This document shows positions 1-5,455 of a stretch of 7,698 nucleotides of DNA, piece by piece. The stretch spans positions 1 through 7,698 of the forward strand of contig JBEPTZ010000172.1 of the NCBI GenBank assembly GCA_041691815.1, read 5' to 3'. Position 1 is the stretch's first letter, and the number at the start of each line of letters is the position of its first letter. Below the pieces are notes generated by a model. It saw nothing but the letters and a program-made list of their open reading frames with translations. It did not search any database and was not told the DNA's origin. This stretch comes from 70-18 sp041691815 (GTDB lineage Bacteria > Pseudomonadota > Alphaproteobacteria > Acetobacterales > Acetobacteraceae). A program made the position numbers and the translations under genes.

Positions 1-24
1 CATAACCACCCCCCCCCCCCCCAC

Positions 25-44
25 GGCCCCCGCGGGGGCCTTCT
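25..44 (+). terminator. GC-rich perfect palindrome, possible terminator
   Basis: GGCCCCCGCGGGGGCC at 25-40 is a perfect 16-bp palindrome followed by TTCT. It is preceded by a run of 14 C (9-22). It could end transcription of a gene to the left, probably the transposase operon, but the T tract is poor. Confidence 0.35.
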
Positions 45-56
45 GGCGGGCGGGGT

Positions 57-99
57 GATGCATTTTTACTCCGGCACGCCGATGCATTTTCTCTCCGGC
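57..99 (+). repeat. Two 19-bp direct repeats, 24-bp period
   Basis: GATGCATTTTTACTCCGGC at 57-75 and GATGCATTTTCTCTCCGGC at 81-99 differ at two adjacent positions and are separated by five bases. They are probably transposase binding sites at the IS end. Confidence 0.8.
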
Positions 100-307
100 G
101 TTGACACGGGGGACCGCAGATATCGGATTCCCGACACGACTTCGTCACGAAAAGACCCGCCTGATAGGGGGCAACCTACTGACACGACCGACGCTCTGAC
201 GACGGATGAGCGCGGACGGCATCTTCGTAACCCGATACCGTGTCACCGCTTCCGCGCATGGCGCACTTTTGGTTGGCCGCGTGCGACCACGGAGGCGCTC
301 CAAGACC

Positions 308-324
308 ACGATGATTATCATCGT
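308..324. promoter_or_regulatory. 17-nt perfect dyad, candidate operator of the RHH gene
   Basis: ACGATGATTATCATCGT is a perfect inverted repeat with 8-bp arms around one central T. It lies 55 bases before the chosen start of the ribbon-helix-helix gene. RHH regulators commonly bind short palindromes in their own promoters, so autoregulation is a reasonable inference. A weak -35-like TTGAAT (329-334) follows, but I see no convincing -10. The site also argues against the longer reading frames from 206 or 311, which would place it in coding sequence. Confidence 0.4.
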
Positions 325-379
325 CCTCTTGAATTCACCGAAGCATCTGCCAATTACCATCCGTGTGGATGGCAAAGGG

Positions 380-808
380 ATGGTAACCGTGTCCGACAAT
401 GTGCATGAACTGCGACCGAAGAGCGCTGATAGCGAGAAGATCACGATCAACGTCGGCTACGTCGACCTCGGTCAGATCGATCTCCTCGTGCGGGAGGGGT
501 TCTATTCCAATCGCACCGACCTCATCCGGACCGCCATTCGCAATCAGATCGATCGGCACTCGGATGCTGTCCAGCAGTCGGTGGTGCGCAAAACGCTCGA
601 CTTGGGGCTGCGGCACTACAGCCGGACGGATCTGGAGGCCGCGCGGGCGCGTGGCGAGGTCTTGCGAATTAACGTGCTCGGCCTCGCCACCATTGCCAGC
701 GACGTCACGCCCGAATTGGCGCGCGCGGCAATAGCTTCGGTCACCGTGTTGGGCGCGCTGCACGCCACCGCCGCGGTCAAGGCCGCCTTGGCCGACCGCA
801 TGGGATAA
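380..808 (+). CDS. CopG-type ribbon-helix-helix transcriptional regulator
   Basis: Predicted protein of 142 residues. Residues about 19-60 fit a ribbon-helix-helix fold: a short strand (KITINV), a first helix (about 27-39), a turn at GFYSNRTD, and a second helix (TDLIRTAIRNQIDRH). This is the CopG/MetJ/Arc DNA-binding type, which works as a dimer. Residues about 95-140 form a second conserved-looking region (INVLGLATIASDVTPELA, then VLGALHA) that I recall from alphaproteobacterial CopG-like proteins found beside PHB-depolymerase-type esterases; its function is unknown to me. The frame is open back to ATG 206 and ATG 311, but neither has a good ribosome binding site. AAAGGG (374-379) touches ATG 380 and sits nine bases before GTG 389, so 389 is an equally good start. 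The gene is co-directional with the esterase 121 bases downstream, a plausible regulated pair. Confidence 0.75.
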   Translation: MVTVSDNVHELRPKSADSEKITINVGYVDLGQIDLLVREGFYSNRTDLIRTAIRNQIDRHSDAVQQSVVRKTLDLGLRHYSRTDLEAARARGEVLRINVLGLATIASDVTPELARAAIASVTVLGALHATAAVKAALADRMG

Positions 809-929
809 GCCCACCCGTCAGGCGACACCCGCGTTCGCCGCGAACACCATCAACGCCAATCTACTGACGACGGAAACCGATCTCGGTTCCGAACGGGGAC
901 GCCTGACCGGGGTCCCAGCGCTGAAAGCC

Positions 930-2219
930 ATGCCCATGACCCAGATCCTGAATGCTGACCTGCTTGAAGCAACACGTTTGACCAAGAGCGGACGTCTAAC
1001 CGAAGCCACTGTGGCCCTGCAACGCATGCTTGGGTATCGGCACACAACGTCAAGCGTGGCACCGACCGCCGACGCGCTGGCGACCGGCCGCATAGCGCCG
1101 ACCATCGATGGCGTAGCGGAACCGACCGAAACAATCCCGCACGAGCCTCTCTCTCGGCCGGCGGATCGCTCGGAAGCATTTGCGCCCAGAGGTGGTGCCC
1201 GCCCGCCCCAATTCAACGCGAAGTCGGGGATGCGGCCGGCGATGTCAGAAGCGCTGCGCGGCGTCCTCGACCAAGTTTGCCGTGCCAAACTCCGCTTGCC
1301 GAGCGGTCGTCCGGGAAGCCCGCGCCCGCTCACACCACGGATTCCGGACGGCGCGCAGTTCCTGGCTGCTACTTTCAGCAATGGGACGGGAAGCCGCCCG
1401 TACAAGCTCTACCTGCCCAGCCGGTATCGTGCTGGTCATGCTGCACCCCTGATCGTCATGCTGCACGGGTGCACCCAATCGCCCGATGATTTCGCTACCG
1501 GCACCCGCATGAACGAGATGGCCGAAGAACACACCTGCCTGGTGGCGTATCCCGGGCAGATCGCTTCGGCGAACATGCAGAAATGCTGGAACTGGTTCAG
1601 CGAAGGCCACCAGCGTCGGGGCCAGGGGGAGCCGTCGCTGATCGCCGGTATTACGCATCAGGTCATGCGAGACTTCGCGATTGACCCGCGGCGGGTTTAT
1701 GTCGCCGGACTTTCAGCAGGTGGCGCTGCAGCGGCGATCATGGGCGAAGCATACCCTGATCTCTACGCCGCAATCGGTGTGCATTCGGGCCTTGCCTGCG
1801 GCGCCGCGCGGGATGTACCATCGGCGTTCGCGGCCATGCAGGGCGGCGGTGCCGCAACCGTCCGGTCTGGAGCGAAGCAACGCACCGTAGCTGCCATCGT
1901 CTTTCACGGCGACCGCGATGCTACCGTGAATCCCCGTAACGCCGATGCGGTCGCCGCGCAGTTGGCGTGCTCCGCAATCCTCAGCACGCATGTCGAACAG
2001 GGCCGAACCCCCGGCGGTTACGCGTATACTCGCGCCCTGAGCGTGGATGCGGACGACGAGACGGTGATCGAGCAATGGGTTGTGCATGGTGCAGGACATG
2101 CCTGGTTCGGTGGCGATCCAACAGGTTCCTACACCGATCCGAGCGGACCAAACGCCAGTCATGAGATGATGCGCTTCTTCCTGGAGCACACTCATCCCGC
2201 GCCCGCGCCCATCCCATAA
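930..2219 (+). CDS. PHB depolymerase family esterase (alpha/beta hydrolase)
   Basis: Predicted protein of 429 residues that hydrolyses ester bonds; by family the substrate may be poly-3-hydroxybutyrate or other esters. The hydrolase core starts near residue 150. LHGCTQ (178-183) is the oxyanion-loop motif, followed by a conserved YPGQ and CWNWF stretch. GLSAG (260-264) is the lipase box with nucleophile Ser262. FHGDRDATV holds the likely catalytic Asp330, and HGAGHAWFGG holds the likely catalytic His390. The C-terminal YTDPSGPNASHEMMRFF is typical of the family. Residues 1-35 (EATRLTKSGRLTEATVALQRML) match the usual amphipathic N-terminus and do not look like a signal peptide, so an intracellular or unconventionally exported enzyme is possible. 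Residues 40-130 are low in recognisable structure. ATG 936 is an alternative start. All three catalytic residues are present and the frame is intact. Upstream is the RHH regulator gene. Confidence 0.88.
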   Translation: MPMTQILNADLLEATRLTKSGRLTEATVALQRMLGYRHTTSSVAPTADALATGRIAPTIDGVAEPTETIPHEPLSRPADRSEAFAPRGGARPPQFNAKSGMRPAMSEALRGVLDQVCRAKLRLPSGRPGSPRPLTPRIPDGAQFLAATFSNGTGSRPYKLYLPSRYRAGHAAPLIVMLHGCTQSPDDFATGTRMNEMAEEHTCLVAYPGQIASANMQKCWNWFSEGHQRRGQGEPSLIAGITHQVMRDFAIDPRRVYVAGLSAGGAAAAIMGEAYPDLYAAIGVHSGLACGAARDVPSAFAAMQGGGAATVRSGAKQRTVAAIVFHGDRDATVNPRNADAVAAQLACSAILSTHVEQGRTPGGYAYTRALSVDADDETVIEQWVVHGAGHAWFGGDPTGSYTDPSGPNASHEMMRFFLEHTHPAPAPIP

Positions 2220-2334
2220 TCTACACGGGCAGACGCAGCTCCTGCTGGCGCCGCCGCCTAATTCGATCCCGATAAGAATCGAACTAGATTAATGGAGATC
2301 TGTCGGTTTCCGTTGAGACCCGACCCGGCCATCA
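2220..2334. other. Convergent intergenic gap with a weak inverted repeat
   Basis: The esterase and the beta-helix gene converge here. The only structure is a 6-bp inverted repeat, TTCGAT (2262-2267) and ATCGAA (2278-2283), with a 10-base loop in AT-richer sequence. It is too weak to call a terminator firmly, though the position suits a bidirectional one. Confidence 0.3.
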
Positions 2335-2346
2335 TCATGCATGATG
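2333..2346. repeat. 14-bp perfect palindrome across the stop codon of the beta-helix gene
   Basis: CATCATGCATGATG is self-complementary and covers the stop codon (2335-2337) and the last His-His-Ala codons of the minus-strand gene. Confidence 0.8.
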
Positions 2347-3801
2347 GGTGATGAGCGTCCCTCCAGTCCCATCGCTGGCGAAATGGAAAGCACCCGCGCC
2401 GAAATTGGATGCATTGAAGTCGAGCGTTGCCGCCTGCGCTGCGTCGTTGGTCAACTGCAGCAGGCCGGAGGCGGCGGAGAACATCGATTTCACATCGCCA
2501 AAGCCGAAATCCTTCAGATCAATTGTGGCGTTGCGAAACTTGTCGAGGAGCGAGCCGGCATATTCGCCGTTGCCGACGTTCTGCCCGAACATTCCGAAGT
2601 GATCGATCACAAGCTCGCTTCCCGCCGCAAAACTTATCTTGGTGTCCGACCCGATCGCATTTGCAACATTGAAGGTCGAGCCGCTATCGAGCTTGAACAC
2701 ACCCGAGCTGTCGGGATCGATCGCGCCGCTCACCACCAACCCACCGGAGACGCTGAGCACGCCGTCATTCAGCACCGCGGCGATCGTGTCGCTGCCCGCG
2801 ACGCTCCAATTCGCGTCGCCATCAACAGCGAGCCTATCGAACCCGAGAAACTGGCCGCTGTTGATGCCACTGATCGCGCCCTTACCTCCGGCAAGCTCGA
2901 TCGTACTCCCGGACGTGCCGGTCGCATCCGCGGCTCCCTTGAAGACGGCGCCGGGCTCGATGACGAGGCGATTACCGCTCGTCCCCGGGTCGAACACCAC
3001 GCTGTTGGTGCCGCCAGAAATCGTGCCCGCATTGACGATCGTCGCGGACCCGCTGAGCGTTCGAATGCCGTCTCCACATCCGGAGATGGAGCCGTTTTTT
3101 CCGTTCGTGACCACGCCTCCGCTCGCGAGCCAAACGCCGGAAGCGACGAGCCCGGAGGTTGCGGCGATCGTGCCTGTATTGGTGACGCTGCCACCGTCGA
3201 AGAGGTATACGCCGCCGGCGCCGCCAGAAATTTCGCCGTAATTCGTAACGACGCCGCCGCCGCTGATTTCGACCGCGGAACTGCGGAGATCGGACGTGAT
3301 GACGCCACTCCCCGCGTTCGTCACTGCGCCGCCCGAATTGAGCGAGACGCCGCCATAGATGCCCGTGATCTTGCCCTGATTGACAACCGTACCAGCTCCG
3401 CCAGAGATCGCAACGCCCGCGCCGTGGCGGCCACCACTGACGACGCCGCTCGCTTTGTTCGTCACGGTACCACCACCGTCAAGCTCAACGCCGTCGCCCC
3501 AGGTGGCGATAATCTTGCCCTGATTCTGCACCGCCCCGGCACCGCCAGTTTGCAGCCCGGCATAATACCCTGAGGTTTTCCCTACGTTGTTGAGCGAGCC
3601 TGCACCGGCGAGCGAAATTCCGGATTGAGCAGCCGATGAGACAATCCCGCGATTGGTGATATGCCAAGCCGTGCCCGCCGCCCCATCGATGCCGTCACCG
3701 TCCACCGACGAAACTCGTCCCGAACCGCCGATCGTCAACGGATTGTCCGAAAGCTCGAGGACCAGAGGACCTTTGATCGCGCCATTTATCGTCCTGGCCA
3801 T
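2335..3801 (-). CDS. Beta-helix repeat protein, probably exported (autotransporter-passenger-like)
   Basis: Predicted protein of 488 residues, rich in Gly, Ser, Asn, Val and Ala. The start at 3801 (MARTINGAIKG) is supported by AAGAGG seven bases before the ATG; the frame is open 69 bases further upstream but that start has no such support. Residues about 1-46 resemble the N-termini of alphaproteobacterial repeat proteins that begin MATTI/MARTI and contain GAAGTAW. Residues about 47-273 hold some nine imperfect repeats of 21-26 residues with the pattern V-x-N-x-G-x-I-x-G...G-V-x-L-x-x-G, suggesting rungs of a right-handed beta-helix. Residues 274-488 form a distinct C-terminal region ending in FHFASDGTGGTLITHHA, a tail of a kind seen in large alphaproteobacterial surface proteins. 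I see no signal peptide and no C-terminal beta-barrel, so classical autotransport is unlikely. Export through a type I system using the C-terminus is a guess. Single cysteine near residue 242. Function unknown; adhesin or surface layer are possibilities. Confidence 0.75.
   Translation of the reverse strand: MARTINGAIKGPLVLELSDNPLTIGGSGRVSSVDGDGIDGAAGTAWHITNRGIVSSAAQSGISLAGAGSLNNVGKTSGYYAGLQTGGAGAVQNQGKIIATWGDGVELDGGGTVTNKASGVVSGGRHGAGVAISGGAGTVVNQGKITGIYGGVSLNSGGAVTNAGSGVITSDLRSSAVEISGGGVVTNYGEISGGAGGVYLFDGGSVTNTGTIAATSGLVASGVWLASGGVVTNGKNGSISGCGDGIRTLSGSATIVNAGTISGGTNSVVFDPGTSGNRLVIEPGAVFKGAADATGTSGSTIELAGGKGAISGINSGQFLGFDRLAVDGDANWSVAGSDTIAAVLNDGVLSVSGGLVVSGAIDPDSSGVFKLDSGSTFNVANAIGSDTKISFAAGSELVIDHFGMFGQNVGNGEYAGSLLDKFRNATIDLKDFGFGDVKSMFSAASGLLQLTNDAAQAATLDFNASNFGAGAFHFASDGTGGTLITHHA
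2983..3663 (-). repeat. About nine degenerate coding repeats (66-78 bp each)
   Basis: The units encode G-x-V-x-N-x-G-x-I motifs, for example GTVVNQGKITG, GVVTNYGEISG, GSVTNTGTIAA and ATIVNAGTISG. They are conserved as protein and diverged as DNA, so this is an old repeat array, not a recent tandem expansion. Confidence 0.7.
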
Positions 3802-3933
3802 GTCGATACCTCTTACCAACGAACGGTTGTTATGATCGTTGCTATGGAAACCAGCGAGCGGCACCCACACCGGATCATCGCTGAGGTCGAAACCGCACCG
3901 TCTTTCGCCCGTGGTTGTAGCGCAATGTGACGC

Positions 3934-3982
3934 GTTGCAACAGCAATCGTATCGATACTGTCAAATTGACCAGCAATGCTGG
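3934..3982 (-). promoter_or_regulatory. Palindrome cluster with a TTGACA box upstream of the beta-helix gene
   Basis: Four perfect small dyads lie almost end to end: GTTGCAAC (3934-3941), GTATCGATAC (3949-3958), GTCAAATTGAC (3960-3970) and CCAGCAATGCTGG (3970-3982). On the minus strand the third contains a consensus -35 TTGACA (3959-3964), pointing toward the beta-helix gene. The expected -10 position (GTTGCA at 3936-3941) is poor, so a promoter needing an activator is possible. The start codon is about 130 bases away, implying a long leader. Confidence 0.35.
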
Positions 3983-4083
3983 CGCCGTTGCCGGCGGCGG
4001 CGCGCTGTGGGCCCCTACCCCTGTCGGCAGTGGCGACCCCTGCCTGGGAGCATGCGGCGACGGGACACCGCCGCGGACAAATA

Positions 4084-4108
4084 GCAATTATAAGTAACTC
4101 GCAATTGC
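4084..4108 (+). promoter_or_regulatory. AT-rich patch, candidate hemP promoter/operator
   Basis: TATAAG (4089-4094) matches five of six -10 bases, but there is no good -35. GCAATT occurs at 4084-4089 and again at 4101-4106, the latter inside the palindrome GCAATTGC. HemP genes are commonly iron-regulated through Fur or Irr, so this is where an iron operator would be expected. I cannot match it confidently to a known Fur box. Confidence 0.3.
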
Positions 4109-4164
4109 ACTATCCCCAACCCTTACGCCACCAGCCGATCGATCCGCCCAGCGATGGAGCCGTC

Positions 4165-4362
4165 ATGAACCAGCCTGCCCCGCCCGCCAACCCGGCCTCT
4201 GGCCTCGGCACCGGCCCCCCGGCAATCCACCCCGGCGCCACCAGCTTCCCCGCCATCAGCAGCGCCGCGTTGCTGGCCGGCGGACGCGAAATGCTGATCC
4301 GCCATGTCGAAGACACCTACCGGCTGAAACCCACCAGCAGCAACAAGCTGATCCTGACCAAG
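4165..4362 (+). CDS. hemP: Hemin uptake protein HemP, stop codon lost
   Basis: The first 66 residues match the small HemP family: a variable Pro-rich start, then ISSAALLAGGREMLIRHVEDTYRLKPTSSNKLILTK, where family members normally stop right after the final Lys. HemP is a small cytoplasmic protein linked to heme uptake and heme-receptor expression, usually encoded just before a TonB-dependent heme receptor, as here. ATG 4165 has GGAG (4156-4159) five bases upstream. The next codon is TAC (4363-4365), not a stop, and the frame stays open to 4884, adding about 173 Arg/Pro/His-rich residues read out of frame through the downstream gene. One changed or missing base (TAC for TAA/TAG, or a lost A) would explain this. 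The full read-through protein is unlikely to be natural. The feature covers only the recognisable HemP core. Confidence 0.75.
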
Positions 4363-4465
4363 TACCCCGCCTCACCCGCCCGCCTCTCCACCCGCCGAGC
4401 CAGCCCGTCCTGCCCAGCGCAGGCACCGCCAGCCAGGCCTTCCCGTTTGAAGGACCACACCTGGG

Positions 4466-4900
4466 ATGGCCTCCCGCCATCTCCTCACCGCTGCCCTGTT
4501 GACGCTGCCCGCCGCCGCCCTGGCGCAACCGGCCGCCCCCACCCTCCCGCCAGCCCCCACCCCGCCAGCAGTCGGCGTCACCGCCACCCGCGGCGCCAGG
4601 CCAATCGACGAGGTGCCCGCCACCGTCACCATCACCGACGACGTGCAACTCGAACGCCAATCGGCGCTGCGCCCGTCCGACGTGGTGCGCTACGAGCCCG
4701 GCGTCGCCGTCGGCAAGGTGCTGACGCATCGGATGGTGCTGGGCAAATTATGGGGCGCTGGCGGCGACGTTCAGCAACTGCGCGTCTATGTCCGCCAACT
4801 CCGCCAGAAGCTCGAGGCCGACCCCGAGCGTCCCCGGCATATCCTCACCGAAACCGGCGTCGGCTACCGGCTGGCGCTGCATGATGGACCACCGCCATGA
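4466..4900 (+). CDS. In-frame chimera: TonB-dependent heme receptor N-terminus joined to KdpE C-terminus
   Basis: One uninterrupted frame of 144 residues made of two unrelated pieces. Residues 1-21 (MASRHLLTAALLTLPAAALAQ) are a signal peptide. Residues about 36-83 (VTATRGARPIDEVPATVTI, then VVRYEPGVAVG) are the start of a plug domain as in TonB-dependent heme/hemoglobin receptors. From about residue 83 (GKVLTHRMVLGKLWG) to 138 (LRVYVRQLRQKLEAD, HILTETGVGYRL) it is the winged-helix DNA-binding end of KdpE, the potassium-responsive OmpR-type regulator. The junction lies near 4709-4717. Missing are the rest of the plug and the whole barrel, and the KdpE receiver domain with its phospho-Asp. A product would carry a cytoplasmic DNA-binding domain behind an export signal, so function is doubtful. 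AAGGA (4450-4454) lies 11 bases upstream of the ATG. The stop overlaps the next start as ATGA, an arrangement inherited from the kdpE side. Confidence 0.75.
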   Translation: MASRHLLTAALLTLPAAALAQPAAPTLPPAPTPPAVGVTATRGARPIDEVPATVTITDDVQLERQSALRPSDVVRYEPGVAVGKVLTHRMVLGKLWGAGGDVQQLRVYVRQLRQKLEADPERPRHILTETGVGYRLALHDGPPP

Positions 4901-5332
4901 CCCAGTTGCTGACCGGCCTGCGCGCCGCTGACAAGGCCGCACTGCTGGCCGAACTCGCCCGCCATGCGGCGGCGGCGCTGGGCCGCGACGGTGCGGAGAT
5001 CGGCCGCCGGCTGGCGGCGCGCGAGGCGCTGGGCTCCACCGGCACCGGCGGCGGGCATCGCGGTGCCGCATGCGCGGCTGCCGGGGCTGGCGGAACCGGC
5101 CGGGTTTTTCGCGCGGCTCGACCGGCCGATCGCCTTTGATGCCATCGACGGCCATACAGTAGACTTGATATTCCTGCTCCTGAGCCCCGATGGCGCCGAC
5201 ACAGCGCATCTCGCCTGGCTGGCAGCGGCATCGCACCGCCTGCGTCAGTCGGCTGTGGTGGCTGGCATCAGAGCGGCCCGCACGCCGGATGCCGTAATCA
5301 AGGCGCTGGGCGATTTGTCGCCGGCAGTATAA
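4897..5332 (+). pseudogene. PTS IIA (PtsN/fructose-type) domain protein, frameshifted
   Basis: The frame from ATG 4897 reads MTQLLTGLRAADKAALLAEL and then EIGRRLAAREALGSTGTGGG, the usual lead into a PTS IIA domain. The rest, GIAVPHARLPGL, FFARLDRPIAFDAIDG, VDLIFLLLSP and HLAWLAAASHRL, follows in another frame up to TAA at 5330-5332. Restoring the frame needs removal of one G at 5053-5055, giving a protein of about 144 residues, normal for the family. The conserved phospho-accepting His would be residue 58 in VPH. PTS IIA proteins pass phosphate from HPr-type partners; the nitrogen-type branch can control potassium transport and KdpD, which fits its place after kdpE. The start overlaps the chimera stop (ATGA), implying translational coupling. 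It is either a pseudogene or a sequencing error. Confidence 0.75.
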
Positions 5333-5455
5333 ATTGCGCTGCAGGCCCCAAACCGGAGTGGTACGAGCGACGGCCGTTGTGGTGGATCGAAGACTTTTGC
5401 GGTTAAGACGGTCAGGTGGCCAACCATCACCCGATCGCGAGGAGCATCCATGGCT
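5333..5455. other. Short gap between PTS IIA remnant and serine recombinase
   Basis: No gene is recognised. GAGGAG (5439-5444) lies five bases before a plus-strand ATG at 5450, but the reading frame from there is antisense to the recombinase C-terminus and has no family features. Confidence 0.5.

Larger units (their letters stand above)
1..106. mobile_element. Terminal segment of an IS21-family insertion sequence (partial)
   Basis: Two near-identical 19-bp direct repeats (57-75 and 81-99, 17 of 19 identical) are followed at once by GTTGACA, ending at 106. Known IS21-family ends carry multiple short direct repeats near each terminus and end in TG...CA, often with TGTCAAC read inward. The reverse complement here begins TGTCAACGCCGGAG, which fits. 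The transposase genes (istA, istB) would lie to the left, outside the window. No second end with this sequence was seen in the window. The family call rests on the pattern of the ends only; host DNA would start near 107. Confidence 0.5.
3802..4164. other. Divergent intergenic region between the beta-helix gene and hemP
   Basis: These 363 bases separate two divergent genes. I see no credible gene: the open frames here have Arg/Cys/His-rich translations without family features. The stretch holds the AAGAGG ribosome binding site of the beta-helix gene (3809-3814), a palindrome cluster (3934-3982), a GC-rich segment (about 3980-4080) and an AT-rich patch before hemP (4084-4108). Confidence 0.6.

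Noticed and set aside
101..129. Complete hybrid promoter using TTGACA at the IS edge
   Set aside because: At 16-18 bp spacing the -10 candidates (TCGGAT, CGGATT, GGATTC) match the consensus poorly.
206..379. Longer RHH protein starting at 206 or 311
   Set aside because: No good ribosome binding site, an Arg-rich unlike-family N-terminus, and the frame would run through the palindromic operator candidate.
818..1405. Minus-strand open frame opposite the esterase start
   Set aside because: Arg/Ser/Ala-rich, no domain, fully antisense to the esterase; typical of GC-rich DNA.
2341..3573. 410-codon plus-strand open frame over the beta-helix gene
   Set aside because: It is the antisense of the repeat-coding gene; its apparent regularity mirrors the repeats on the other strand.
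2983..3663. Possible CRISPR or recent tandem repeat array
   Set aside because: The repeats are diverged at DNA level, have no constant spacer, and encode a regular protein pattern.
3976..4164. Extension of the hemP frame upstream to 3976
   Set aside because: ATG 4165 has a good GGAG site and HemP homology begins just after it; the upstream translation is low-complexity.
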